A stretch of 64,000 bases of DNA from Branchiostoma floridae (GCF_000003815.2 NC_049988.1:19109598-19173597), one strand, 5' to 3'; shown: positions 46,984 through 59,800, numbered from the stretch's first letter. The notes: a model not told the origin generated them from the sequence alone. Numbers and translations are program-made.

Positions 46984-47780
46984 GGCCTATGTACACGTAG
47001 CTTTCTAAGCAAAATGCGTTGATCAGTAGAAGTGTTTCAAAGAGTACTGATGGATATTTTACAACATCTTGTTTTACAACTTCATCCCATATATAGGAAC
47101 AGGATGGAAATGTCTTGTTTTTGCTGACTTTTCGTCTTCTACTTGAAACCCTGTGAACCATTTTTAACAGTTTCATTTGAAATGATCTGAACTTTGACAC
47201 GCAGGTAGAGTTAGCAAATTCCCCCACTTGTTTTTCATTTTCTGAAAGCCTAGGTTGATTTTCGATGGTTTTCTATTTTGTCATAATTTAGCTCTTTTGT
47301 TTAAGACAAAATGATCTGAAATTTTGGGTTGGGATTGGTCCATTTTGGTCTGATTTGAAATGAACAATCAAAGATCAATGTTACAGGAGAAAATTGTCAA
47401 AACATACAAAAAGTAGTTCATTACCAACAGTCAAAGAAATACCTTTTATTCTTACTTGTTACACTTTTTCCATATATCAATAGTTGTTTGATGTTTAAAA
47501 TATTAACCAGCCAAGTTTGCTAATGTTGTGGCCTTCTTTGCCAGCACTATGATGTGGGTGATCTATCACAAGATGTCTGTTTCCTTTCTATTTTCTTCCC
47601 TTCCCAACTCAATATTACACGAAAGCCTTTCATTACAAGAAAATCTAATGACACCAGTAAGAAATAATCCGTTACCCTTGAATGGTGGGTACATTTTCTG
47701 GGTCACCCTGTATGTAGGCTCGAAGCAGGTGTTTTCGAACCTTCTAAGGGAGTGGGGAGGCATGTAGGGAAAAGGTCACG
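46984..47780 (+). other. Lectin gene 3' flank
   Basis: Probable 3' UTR and intergenic DNA; no clear AATAAA was found. No further gene. Confidence 0.3.
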
Positions 47781-47815
47781 ATTTTCCTCCACCAACCTCT
47801 GCTTGGAGAGTAGTT
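47780..47815. mobile_element. Solo end of the AAGCAGAGGTT MITE family
   Basis: CCAACCTCTGCTTGGAGAGTA is the terminal repeat found at both ends of 50910-51086 and 53612-53724. The partner end is not clear. Confidence 0.55.
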
Positions 47816-48810
47816 CTATCTTAGAAGTAGACAAAATATGGTTACTTTGTGACTATGCTTTGTATTATCATATATCGTAGATACAGGCACACAATGTTCT
47901 TCTTTTGAGACAATCATACCAACTTTACTTGGTGAAAAATTGGCAACACTTGGATTGGGATTTCTTGAATCTGTGGAAGACAACATGTCTTAGGAAATGG
48001 TGGTTTTATCATAGAAGTAGACTCTGCGCCAATAGAATATATATATTTGTATTGCTTATTGTTACTTATGTAGATATAGGCACACTATGTCCTTCTTTTG
48101 ACAGAATCACACAAAATTGTTTGGCGAAAAATTGGCAACACTCGGATTGAGTTTTCTTGAATGTTCGGTAGACATCAATTGTCTAAGGAAATGGTAATTC
48201 TGTCTTAGAAGTAGACGCTGTGCCAGTAATTATATATACTTGATTATTGTTACCTAATATTTAGATACAGGCACACAATGTCCTTCTTTTGACAGAATCA
48301 TACTAATTTTTTTGGTGAAAAATTGGCAACACTCGGATTTACTTTTTTTAATGTATGGGAGACATCAATTGTTTAATAGGAAATATATTAATGGTGGTTC
48401 TGTCTTGGAAGTAGACGCTGTGCCAGTAGAATTTTATATACTTGCTTATTGTTACTTATTTAGATACAGGCACACAATGTCCTTCTTTTGACAGAATGAT
48501 ACAATATTTTGGGGGTAAAAAATTGGCAACACTCGGATTGAATCATGTCTTGGGAAAAATTGTCTAAGAAAATGGTGATTCTGTCTTAGTAGTAGACGCT
48601 GTGCCAATAGAATTATATATAATTGCTTATTGTTAGTTATACTTATTTAGATACAAGCACACAATGTCCTTCTTTTGACAGATTCATACCAAGTTTACTT
48701 GGTGAAAAATTGTCAGCACTTAGATTGAGTTTTCTTGAATGTTTGGTAGACAACATGTCTTAGGAAAATGTGGTTTTGTCAAAGAAGTAGACGCTATGCC
48801 AATTAAAAGT
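47816..48810. repeat. ~190-bp tandem repeat, about five copies
   Basis: 'acaatgtccttcttttgacagaatcata', 'gtgaaaaattggcaacactcggatt' and 'agaagtagacgctgtgcca' recur at about 47893, 48082, 48274, 48473 and 48662 (spacing 189-199 bp). Confidence 0.9.
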
Positions 48811-49268
48811 TTTTAACTTTGAAAGTGTTCGAGTTAGGGGCTGCTCAGTCAAGTCGTTGGATACTGCAATTGGACAAGAATTCTTTTAGCTCCCTTATAT
48901 GAAAATAATGACAAATTCCGTACTGATTGAAATAGCAACATTTTTAGAAACTTGACCACAACCTTTGGCAGTGAAATCTTTAACCAGAGACTTAAAATTG
49001 CAGTTGAAAACTGATTGGCTGTGCAACAGTGATGACATCACACCGATAACACCATGACGTTCCTCTTATGTCCTCTCCAAGCAGACGTATGGCTCTGCCT
49101 ATATTTTGCCTTTTTTTTGTATTCTCAAGATTTTCGAGCAGTGTGCTTTTATGGCTGTTTCTCTCACAAGGTGAAGGTAAACAGGAAAAATCCACACTGT
49201 TAGAAAGACCTCAAGAGAACACCTTACTTTAAAGGATAGGGCCAACTTTTCCCTACTTGGAAATTAAC
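48811..49268. other. Intergenic, nothing recognised
   Basis: No supported feature. Confidence 0.4.
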
Positions 49269-49517
49269 GCTAATTCACCTTTATCCATGGGGTAACCTAT
49301 ATCCATTGTATCTAAAAACAGGGTGTTTAGGGATATCCGATCGATGGCTGGTGGTTTCAAATTGCAGTATTTTGAAAAAACAACAACAAATCGAAACCAC
49401 TGTCAGTTGAAACAACAAATTGAAACCACTGTCCGTTGACCGAATATTCCTAGATACCTCGTTTTCAAATACATGTACAACGGATAAAGGTCACCCCGCG
49501 GATAAAGGTGAACTAGC
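49269..49517. mobile_element. MITE with ~36-bp terminal inverted repeats
   Basis: GCTAATTCACCTTTATCC at the left and GGATAAAGGTGAACTAGC at the right are inverted copies, and the next ~18 bp (GGGGTAACC.../...GGTCACCCC) also match. A solo right end is at 54649-54683 and an old copy at about 3640-3975. Confidence 0.85.
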
Positions 49518-50900
49518 CTTACCCTTTATAATGTTCTTCAGAAAGGTGATAAGAACGTGTGAAGTAATTGGCTCTGACAGAGGTACATGTATGTTAGATG
49601 TCAATATTGTTAGTAGTGAACAGTAACTGTTGTTGAATAACATGAGCAGCAGAAGACAGGAGCATAGATTTAAATAGATGTAGGGCAGAGTACACTGTAT
49701 GTCTGGCCATAATAGCCTTGAGACCAACGTTAACGTTACTTCTATTACAGAAGATAGGCTATCAATCCACCACATCTGTCTGAAAACATGTGTAAAACCA
49801 TCCATGCATGTGGAATGTGTTGATGTTCATCATTGAGACCCATGTTAGGATTTAATTTTTTTTTCTTTTACCATTTAATATATATCCATATATCCACAGG
49901 AAACGGTAAGTGAAAGTTAGACCCCATGTCTCCACAGTTGAAAGTCTTACCACTGTAGAAAGAAAGAGAAACCATCACTGCCTCAGAGTGAAAACCTATA
50001 TGGAACTCAAACTAACATCTCATGAAACATGTATAACATGTATGTGAATACAGTTCACAGAAACGAGGCTTTCCTATGTGAACGATTTTCAATTGTAATA
50101 ATACATCAAATATGTCAGCAGATCTGCAAGATCATGTTATCCTGAGATTAGATGTTTGATGGAGATGCTGAAGAACTATATATGACATGTTCAGAAATTG
50201 AGCTGTTCTTGTAACAAAGTTAAATCATGACCACATGGACTGTTATAGGCTTAAACAAGCAATGAACTGACTGGAAAAACACAGGAATTATATAATGGTA
50301 AAGATCATGTAAAGGAAACCAGCTAAAGAAACGCAATATTTATTGAACCACATGTACATGTAGTTTCTTCCAGTTTTGTAGAGACTAACATGGAAACCAT
50401 TGTAACAATCAGGACTGTAACGCTCAAGCAGTTTCATATCAACACTGCTTCATGTATATCTGCTGACAGTTGTTGAGACTGGCAATGTTAAGGATGCTTA
50501 AGATTTTGCGCTTTTGGTGACTATTTACAATAAAGGGAAATGAAGTTAATTGAGCATCTGTGGTTTTTAACAGTGTCAGTGTGACAGGATGGTTGGATGT
50601 GTTACATATACATGTAGTATACGATTCAATAGAGATTAGATCTGGCCCCGTGCGATAGAATATTCATGCTGAAAACAATTTACAGTTGCTGTCTACACAT
50701 AAAAGATACTATTTGCAACCCTGAATGAATAAATAATGTTATGAAGTAGAAAAGAAATCAAGGCAGGGAATAAACAATTGTAACACGTTCTATTATAAGT
50801 ACGAAGGAACACTAGCCAGATGGAGAGATGTCTGCGTCAATATCTGTGTGTGTGCATGTGTGCTGTAGGATGGCAAACATCAAGCAGATATGATGGGCTT
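49518..50900. other. Intergenic, nothing recognised
   Basis: AT-rich, without supported exons or RNA genes. Confidence 0.4.
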
Positions 50901-50909
50901 GCTCTGTGG

Positions 50910-51086
50910 TACTAAGCAGAGGTTAGGCGCCGGCTTTTTTAACGTTTTATTTCTATTCGTTTTTATCGGGCTTTCCATGTTGTATTGTTTCTTTTAACAT
51001 TTTTAGGTTTTGACAATAAAAGATACACTACAAAATAGAAAAACGACTAAAAAAACAGCCGGATCCTAACCTCTGCTTGGAGAGTA
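50910..51086. mobile_element. 177-bp MITE with 9-bp target duplication
   Basis: Ends TACT(....)AAGCAGAGGTTAGG and CCTAACCTCTGCTTGGAGAGTA; the left end lacks CTCC. Perfect 9-bp flank duplication GCTCTGTGG (50901-50909 and 51087-51095). A 9-bp duplication points to a Mutator-like origin. Confidence 0.85.
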
Positions 51087-51095
51087 GCTCTGTGG

Positions 51096-51675
51096 ATCCT
51101 TTGTGGTCTTTGCTGTCTGTCTATCTGAAGTCAACTTAGAGAGACATAGGGATGTAAAAAAATGCCACAAACACAGATTAAACCTGACTGAAACAAGTTC
51201 TGCTTGCTGGATGGAAATGAGTAAAATGGGTGGATGGCCAAGGGATGAGAGTAACAATGATTTGTCCCCTTAATCATGCTAAAAATAGCCTTAAGCAGGT
51301 CGACACCAACCTTAATAAGGTAAACACCAACTAAAAGCCTACAGAAAAATTAAGATAAAATGTATGTATCGAAGTAGCCCCATAAACTCTATGTCATTTT
51401 AAAGGCCTGTGTCGAAAATGAGAGAAGAACATGTCCCAAAATATTGTTTGTAAGTGCAGGACTATGCAAACAATTGTTAAAGGATATTGATTAAAATTCT
51501 AGTACAGTCGCAACGGCCTCTAGCATTTGCCCTAGGTACTGCAGTGGAAAATCATGACAAATTAATTCAGGAAAAGATGTTGAAAGGTCCTCTTCAAGCA
51601 GATGCTATGGGCAACTGCACATGTTCCTTTTGGGGTTTTGCTTTATCAATATCCAAGTTTTTAGCATAGCAGTAC
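51096..51675. other. Intergenic, nothing recognised
   Basis: No supported feature. Confidence 0.4.
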
Positions 51676-51681
51676 TAGTCA

Positions 51682-52032
51682 GGATTCTACCTAGTGCATT
51701 TTAGCGTAACGAGTCAGAATGCTATAATTTGTGACCACAATGCTAAAATGAGGACCACTATGCTAATATTTTCAATATTGAGAAATGTCAATCAAATATG
51801 GAAAATGATGATATTCCACTCCAAACTGAACACAAAATCCTTCAAATTACATGTGATGTTAACAGAGTTAAGAAACTTCACGGGTACTCTTATAATGCCA
51901 ACTTTTTACTCTACATTTTTCAAAATCTCACTGCAGAAGGGCCAAGAGCACCTTTCTACACCATCCCCATCCCAGATTGGTTGCTTTGCCCTTACCATTA
52001 CACTAAAAAAATCCTTGCTAGAACCCTGGCAG
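51682..52032. mobile_element. Repeat with CAGGATTCTA ... TAGAACCCTG ends
   Basis: Imperfect terminal inverted repeats and a TGCATTTTAGC motif shared with 11653-11690. The two open frames inside (51694-52070) lie within the repeat and have no recognisable domain. No target duplication seen. Confidence 0.55.
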
Positions 52033-52279
52033 AAGATGAACTGAAGTTTTCTTGTACAGAACTGTTGTAACAATAAAAAAAGTCAAAATCCTAATCCCAC
52101 GCCTGATGGCGCATAGGGCGGCGCCATCTCTGTTTCAGTAGCCCTGGGCCACACACAGTTGTGCAATAACTACAGCAGGGGGCTAGTCCACTGGTAGTGG
52201 TGTGTGTTCAACTTCCATACTCTTTCCCGAATGCTGAGTACTAAGCAGAGCAAGCAGCATGTATACCATTTTTAAAGTC

Positions 52280-52362
52280 TACGGTATGGCTCAGCCGGGG
52301 ATCGAACTCACAACCTGTCAATACAAGGCGAACACTCTACCCACTCGGCCATTGCGACGGCA
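52280..52362 (-). mobile_element. tRNA-like SINE head
   Basis: Minus strand has A-box TGGCCGAGTGGGTAGAG and B-box GAGTTCGATCCCC at tRNA spacing, but the acceptor ends do not pair, so a SINE is preferred over a tRNA gene. Confidence 0.6.
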
Positions 52363-53462
52363 AAAATCATCATGGGAAATCACCTTGGAGACATTTGGCT
52401 CTTTTATTTCCTTCTCTGAGGAACAACCATCAATTCTTAAAGAATCAAGAACATAATACAACAGAACAACAACCAATAAGGTTAACTCTGAATAATTAAC
52501 AACATTTTAAAACACATGAACAAAAATACATGAAAGCATATGAAATGAATCAACAGAGGTCTTCATAACAACAAAACATAGAAAAGAGCCTCTTAACAGA
52601 TAAAATTTGAAACAACAGACCAACAACTATTGTAACACATATTAGCATTCTTAGACTTTAGGTCACACCAATGTAATATGTTGGTTCTCGTAACTAATTA
52701 AAAAAAAAATAATGTCTGACAGTGTACAGTTTCTGTAAGCACGTACATTGTGCAACTTTTCCTTTTAGACTTCTGTTCTCAAGTAAGTGTGTCGCCATCT
52801 TGCTATATTTACTTATTTTGAAGATTAATGAATGAATGAAGATACACAATTACATGGTTGTATAGTGTATGCTTACTAAGGATGTACTAAAGAGTAAATT
52901 TGCATGAAGGAAATGTGTTACCTTCCATCACATGCTTGCACATACAATTTTTTTTGTCCTGATCATATACAATGAACCTCTAGACAACGCTATCAACAGT
53001 CAATCTTAAAACAATGATAAAATGTCATGATTTTTGCCCAATTCCTGAGTATATTGTAAGTACATCTGCCTTTAAGTTAATACATTGCTGTTTTGGTTTA
53101 ATCATACAAGAACTGTTCAACAAAATAGTTCTGATACATTGATTATACATATATATATATGGCACCAATACATACATTTGTACCTGATTTTAAAGTAAAA
53201 CCAACTTAAATATAGAGTGACTGTGGAGGGATAAAATCCATGCATAGATTCACCTATACTAACACTGTCTCATTTACATTGATGCCTGTCATTAGGCAAT
53301 GGATTTAAAAAGATAAACCTAAAAGCAAACAAAAGTCTCACTAGTGATCACATATCGATGACAACAGGAAGGTAGCATTAGAATTTTTTTGAAAAAGATA
53401 CATATGACACATTGCTAATAGACAAGTAAGTATGTAAATTGTCTGAGACATTAAGATTTGTG
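52363..53462. other. Intergenic, nothing recognised
   Basis: AT-rich sequence, including an AT microsatellite near 53148-53160. Confidence 0.4.
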
Positions 53463-53508
53463 GAGAGAGAGAGGGAGAGAAAGAGAGAGGGAGGGAGAGA
53501 TAGATAGC
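53463..53508. repeat. GAGA/GGGA purine tract
   Basis: ~45 bp of GA-rich sequence at the 3' side of the ABCG gene. Confidence 0.9.
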
Positions 53509-53537
53509 TTAGCATATAACGTTACAGCGCTAAAACT

Positions 53538-53543
53538 TTTATT
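53538..53543 (-). terminator. Candidate polyadenylation signal of the ABCG gene
   Basis: AATAAA on the minus strand, ~280 bp after the stop codon and beyond the duplicated exon fragment. Confidence 0.45.
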
Positions 53544-53577
53544 CAAAAGCAACAAAGTTACGTTTTCCTGCTCTATT

Positions 53578-53775
53578 CAGGTTTCCTAAAATACCTCAGC
53601 ACGAGGTAGCCAACTCTCCAAGCAGAGGTTGAATTGCGCAGATATAGTAGTAGTCGGAAGAGTGCCCGTGTTATTCTTCCGACTACTACTATATCTGCGC
53701 GATTCAACCTCTGCTTGGAGAGTAGAGGTAGTCCAGGTACATAAACCCAAACAAGATGCCCAACAGAACCACATT
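53578..53775 (-). pseudogene. Decayed copy of the ABCG terminal-exon end, split by a MITE
   Basis: The flanks 'ttcctaaaatacctcagcacgaggtag' and 'aggtacataaacccaaacaagatgcccaac' align with the true exon at 53829-53892. The copy lies just downstream of the real stop codon, within the likely 3' UTR. Confidence 0.85.
53612..53724. mobile_element. 113-bp near-perfect palindromic MITE
   Basis: Two 49-bp arms (ACTCTCCAAGCAGAGGTT ... TAGTCGGAAGA) differ by one base around a short GTGCCCGTGTTA-like loop. Flanks are GAGGTAGCC and GAGGTAGTC, a 9-bp target duplication with one mismatch. Same terminal repeat as 50910-51086. In RNA it would fold into a long hairpin in the ABCG 3' UTR. Confidence 0.92.
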
Positions 53776-53820
53776 TAAAACTGTGCACTGTTGCAAAAAA
53801 GATCTCATAAGTACCAAAAA

Positions 53821-56800
53821 TCATTCTGGCTTCCTAAAATACCTGAGTACCAGGTAACCTAAGTACCTGAACACAAACATGATGCCCAACATTACCACAA
53901 TATTCACCCACATCGGAAACGTCGCTCCTAACTGTTGCAGTACCTCCTCTGGAGGTATGTGTACTGTGGGCAACGAAGGTGGTACCATCGTGGCATTCGT
54001 GACCATGGTATTACTTAGAGAAGTTGTGGCTTGAGTCGTAGTGTTAAGGATCATTTGTGAGGTGGAGTTTATGGCTGAAGCTGAGCTAGTGAGGACAGAG
54101 CCGAGGGTAGTGGCGGCTGCAGTTCCGATGTTACCGACCGTTGCCTCTGTTGAAGTTGAGTTCATGGCATCGATACAAGTGTTGTACAAGGACTTGTCTG
54201 TGCTGCACCTGGAAACAGAAATAAAACACTATTGATTTAATTCTTAATAATTGATTATCTTAAATTAAGAGAGATAGGTTATCAAAAAGCAACCAAGTCA
54301 AATATATTTGTTTGTACAGCATTGTATAATGTATATACAGGGCGCCATCCTAACACTGTGTGGAGTTTAAATCCTTAAATTCTAAGTTGAAATGAGGAAT
54401 TCTGAGGCTTCTTGAAGGGCAAAATTACTGTCAGACAAGTCACAGTTGCAGACGATAGCCACATGTGAGCTAGTAGCATCCCTGGTCAATCTGAAATTTA
54501 TGCTTCTCAGAGGATCACTGACTGACTGACTGACAAACATTATTATTACAAATTGCAATTATGTTTAAAGTATTGCCGCTTGAAGAATCTGTCTGTCAAC
54601 TTGATATCATTATGATCTTGATAGCCTGTTTTCCAAAGCAACAGATATAGGTTACCCTGCGGATAAAGGTGAACTAACGTTACCTGTAGAGATGGTCAGG
54701 ATTGTAATTTCTTCTTCTTGTGCAAACGAACAAATAAACAGATCACCTACCTGTAGAGATGGTCGGGAGTGAAGTGCACACTGACTGACTGACTGACTGA
54801 CTGACTGACAAACAGATAACCTACCTGTAGAGGTGGTTGGGAGTGAAGTGCACATTGAGCTGAGCCTGGAAGGAGTAGTTGAGAAAGGCGAAGTACTGCA
54901 CCCAGTCCAGCCAGAAGGGGATGTCTGTGTTGTAGAACCCTCCGAGCAGCAGATTACTCAACATGAACACCGACACGGCGACTAGGCCCTCACGGAACTC
55001 GAAGAACACTGAACTCATAAAGAAGCCTATGGACTGGGGAGAGGAAAATACAAGGAGGTACATGTAAGAATTAATTCGTTCGTTTGTTCATTCCTCTCTT
55101 CCTTCCTTCCTTCATTCAACTCGTATCAAAGAACCCTCCCAACAGCAGATTACTCAACATGAACACAGACACAGCGACTAGGCCCTCACGGAACTCGAAG
55201 AACACTGAACTCATGAAGAATCCTATGGACTGGGGAGAGAAGAGCACAAGGAGGTAAAAATTCATTCGTTCGTTCGTTCATTTGTTCATTGACAGCCATT
55301 CAGCCAGACAGACAGACAGACAGAAAGAAGGGGATGTCTGTGTTGTAGAACCCTCCAAGCAGCAGGTTACTCAGCATGAACACAGACACAGCGACTAGGC
55401 CCTCACGGAACTCGAAGAACACTGAACTCATGAAGAACCCTATGGACTGGGAGAGATAATACAAGGAGGTAAAAATTTGTGCGTTCCTTCGTTCCTTCCT
55501 CCCTTCATTCATTCATTCAACTCGTGTTGTAGAACTCTCCCAACAGCAGATGATTCAACATGAACAGGGACACGGCGACTAGGCCCTCACGGAACTTGAA
55601 GAACACTGAACTCATCAAGAACCCTATGGACTGGGGAGAGAAAATACAAGAAGGTAAAAATTTGTGTGTTCCTTCTTTCATTCCTCCCTTCCTTCCTTCA
55701 TTCAACTCGTATTAAAGAACCCTCCCAACAGCAGGTTACTCAGCATGAACACAGACACGGCGACAAGGCCCTCACGGAACTCAAAAACACTGAACTCATG
55801 AAGAACCCTATGGACTGGGGAGGGGAGAGAAGAGTACAAGGAGGTAAAATTCAACTAATGTCAATCTGACTCATTCATTCATTCTTTCAGTCATTCATTC
55901 AATCACCCACTCAATAAACCATTCATTCATTCATTCCTTCACTTGCTCAATCACCTACCCACTCGCTCGCTCNNNNNNNNNNNNNNNNNNNNNNNNNNNN
56001 NNNNNNNNNNNNNNNNNNNNNNNNNNNNNNNNNNNNNNNNNNNNNNNNNNNNNNNNNNNNNNNNNNNNNNNNNNNNNNNNNNNNNNNNNNNNNNNNNNNN
56101 NNNNNNNNNNNNNNNNNNNNNNNNNNNNNNNNNNNNNNNNNNNNNNNNNNNNNNNNNNNNNNNNNNNNNNNNNNNNNNNNNNNNNNNNNNNNNNNNNNNN
56201 NNNNNNNNNNNNNNNNNNNNNNNNNNNNNNNNNNNNNNNNNNNNNNNNNNNNNNNNNNNNNNNNNNNNNNNNNNNNNNNNNNNNNNNNNNNNNNNNNNNN
56301 NNNNNNNNNNNNNNNNNNNNNNNNNNNNNNNNNNNNNNNNNNNNNNNNNNNNNNNNNNNNNNNNNNNNNNNNNNNNNNNNNNNNNNNNNNNNNNNNNNNN
56401 NNCATTCATCTATTCCCTCCTTCCGTCCAACCTCACCTGTGCAGTGAGTGCACTCAGCATGAGAAGAATCCATGTAGAGAAGAAACCAGCAGCATTGCCG
56501 AACCCACACATGGGATAACACACTGAGATCATCACAGTGGGGAGGAGCAGCATGAGGGGAGCCTCGCTCGTCACCTTAGCCAGGTAGTAGGATGACAGGC
56601 GGTAGGACCCAGCCAGCCGCTCTTTGTTCACCACAAGTCTCTCTGATGGAACTGTTAAAAGAATAAATGCAGAAATACCTTTATTTTCAACTTTCTTCAC
56701 GACAAGTGTCACGACAATTGTCAACTAAGGTCTGCCTGCACATTTCTAAACTATCTAAAGTAATGTTAATGTTATATGTAAATGTCTTTATGTTGTCCTT

Positions 56801-59800
56801 GTCTTTTCATATGGAGCCTGGGCCTGATACAGACAATAAATAATTATGGTGATGATTTTCTTACACTATTCCGTATCAACTTTACTTGACAGTTTACAAA
56901 AGTAATAAACATTGAAGTTAGCATGTTTGTTGAGTTGCCATTCTTCAAGTAATATTGATGGAAATCAGTAAAAGGAATATCATGTATTTACTTTCTTTCT
57001 GTGGTTTAAAAGAAATGACATTACTTACATGCTAACAGGGCATCAGCCATAGGCATGAACCCCCAGTAGGTGATCAAGAAGAAAATCTGAAAAACATACA
57101 AAATGAATAAATAACTTTTCCATGGAGTTTAGTTATCGTAAGTAGTACTACATATTATATCATAGTTTAAACTTGAAGAGCATGCATCACTGTACATAAC
57201 GTGTAGTTCTAACATAATTCAGAGGCACATTTCTTTGCAAGAGGAGTGAAGGAAGCTGTGTACATGATATCACTAAGCTGAGCCCACTGTCCAACACTGA
57301 ACAGAGACGGGGGGCGACATAGGTTATCTGCCACCTACAACCCGTTACTGCAGTCACATGGCTCAAACATAGCATCCTGGGAGCTGCAGTAGATCATAGA
57401 TGGGTCCATTCTGTGAACAAGACTGATCACAGAGTCAACCGAAAATTCAACTACCTTTATGTTGGTTACATAAAGTTAAGCTGTTTCATAACCCTACATC
57501 TCAGTCTATAAATCTCAAGAAACTTACGGCTCCGGAGACGTCTCGAATCTTCTCCTCAACGAGGGACGTCTGGAACCAGACCAGGGCGAGGATCAGGGTC
57601 ACCGCGATGTTCTGTATCCAGTTTAGGCGCGAGTACAGCCGAGGCTTGGCCTCTTTGAAGTTTCTCTGGGTCAAAACCTGACAAAAACAAAATAACAAAT
57701 GACTGCTTGCTCAACTGGCGACTAGTAGCATATTTGTTTTCACATGACCTCACATAATTTGCTTGTTGTACAGAACGCATATACTGTAAATGCATTTTCT
57801 GAAGTTTGTAGGGATTTAATTTTGCGGTAACGGGAACGTGGAGTGTTCGTGGTGGTTTCAAGTTCGCGGTAAGACTGGCTCGCGGAAACCACAAACATAA
57901 AACCAGCGCAAACATTTCTGCATTTACAGTAATTTGCTAGTTGCACAGAATTGAGTCAGTGAAGTCAAGCTTGCCTATTGAAGCTTGATGTTTCTGACTT
58001 AGGGACAGGAGATACTGCTACAGTTATTGCTATGGACCACTCTTCATTTTCAAAATTCATTTTCATCAAAAACTTGATTAAGAAAAACAAAACTTGATTA
58101 AGAAAAAAAAAATTGACAATCACCTTGTATTGTGTCAGGAATCCCGTTGGCCACTTTGCCTCCTTGTCACTCTCCCCCATGTCCACAGCTACTGCACCTG
58201 GTGGGAAATACAGTTTATGGGTAGAGATATCAAGACAGTAGAAGAAGAATGATTTTAGACATTTGTTGTGTGATTTGTCAGCATTTCTGACCTTGGAATT
58301 GTTTTTATCTGTGTAACATTGCTTGCGTATGTATGCATATACATGTACATGTATGTCAGCGGCACTGGGGGGCAGGGGTGGCGGTCCTCAATTAGTAAAA
58401 GCAAGTGTATTGTCAATAGAAATGCCAGTAATGTAGTCTGCTAGCAAAATTTGCCCCATACAGGAAATAGAGGATCAAGATTTCAAAATTTTCCTGAGGG
58501 AGCCTGCGGACAATCCCACGTGCTGAAGATTAGGTCAACAATAGTTCACTGGTACAAACTTTTTTAATGAAAACTACCATATCACAACCATACATGCATC
58601 TATATTCTATACTTGTACTCACCATTAGGAAGGTGGTTCAGATGAACATCTTTTGGATCCAGGCCGTTCCTGTGGTTCTGTCCACTGATGGTTCCGATGC
58701 CTCCGTTTTGTGTGCTGTTTTTTCTACTGGTTGAGAAGGTTTCACTGGAGTCTGTCAGGGGGGACAGGGGCGAAACTTTCCTGTAAGATGAGGAGACAGA
58801 AATAAATAAATTCTGTAAAAACACAAAATATCTACAAAACTTTAATAATAATATCTAAGAAATGGCATACAGAAATCAAATTTGTATTGAAATAAAGATT
58901 TTTCAATCTCATATGTAGTACATGGACTTAACAGTTGGAGTATGACTGTGTTATACAGCAATTAAAGGAGGTTTTTAAAGTGCAATCTGTACTACATTGT
59001 ACTACATTACTATTGAGGAGCTTCAGGTGTTAAACTTCTGCATGTAAAAGAACCTATTCATCAAGAAGCATAGGGTAGGAATAACCACAGTAAACTACAA
59101 CAGGTGTGCTTGGTTGAAAATGTGAGCCAGTCCTCATTACACTACTACATGTAGTTACAGGAAAAGCATCAGGCTTCACCTCAGTTCAGGATGACAAAAG
59201 AAGAGGACAATTATCATTTGTCTCACCTCATCTCGTTGGAGGCACTGATGATTTTCTTCTCCACTTCTTCACTTTCTTTCACTTTCTCCACTGGAATAAG
59301 GAAAAAAACATAGCGTTTGATTTGAAATATTGTAATTCACTTTGTCTTCTTGGTACAAAACTTTCACGGTCTGAGAAAATTTAAATTGTTCTCGGAACTG
59401 AATGTTCACGGTGGCAGCAGGTGCACATGAAAAAGTCTTTTATACTATTTATTATCGGTAATGATACGTTCACGTTAGTCATCACCATGAAAACCGTGGT
59501 AATACCATAAAGTAATGCAGATATGTATACATGTGTAGCTGTATTGGATGTACACGATTTCCTAATACAATCGTATACAAAGGAATTGACAAAGTAACAA
59601 CAAAGGTATGACAGACCAAAACAAAGTAAGCAGTAACTTTTTGAGTGAGGTTTATAAACTTACAGATGAAGTCAGCAGGGTTGTAGTTAGGCTTGGGCTG
59701 CATTCCCAGTCTGCTGAAGAACTCCAGGATGTTGTGGGCGTCTCCAAAATACGCAATCTGGGAAATACAGAAGCATGATTTAGTGCTAAAAGTTAAAGTC

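Noticed and set aside
47816-48810. CRISPR-like regular repeats
   Set aside because: Long 190-bp units without unique spacers in a eukaryotic genome; an ordinary tandem repeat.
51694-52070. Two overlapping open frames of 90-116 codons
   Set aside because: They lie within a repeat with inverted ends and lack any known domain.
52280-52362. Possible tRNA gene on the minus strand
   Set aside because: A and B boxes are present but the acceptor stem does not pair; treated as a SINE head. The same reasoning applies at 5400-5490 and 59846-59928.
55943-56521. Open frames spanning runs of X
   Set aside because: They cross an assembly gap; only the 56437-56651 ABCG exon on the minus strand is real. 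The same applies at 60471-60853 and 61996-62613.
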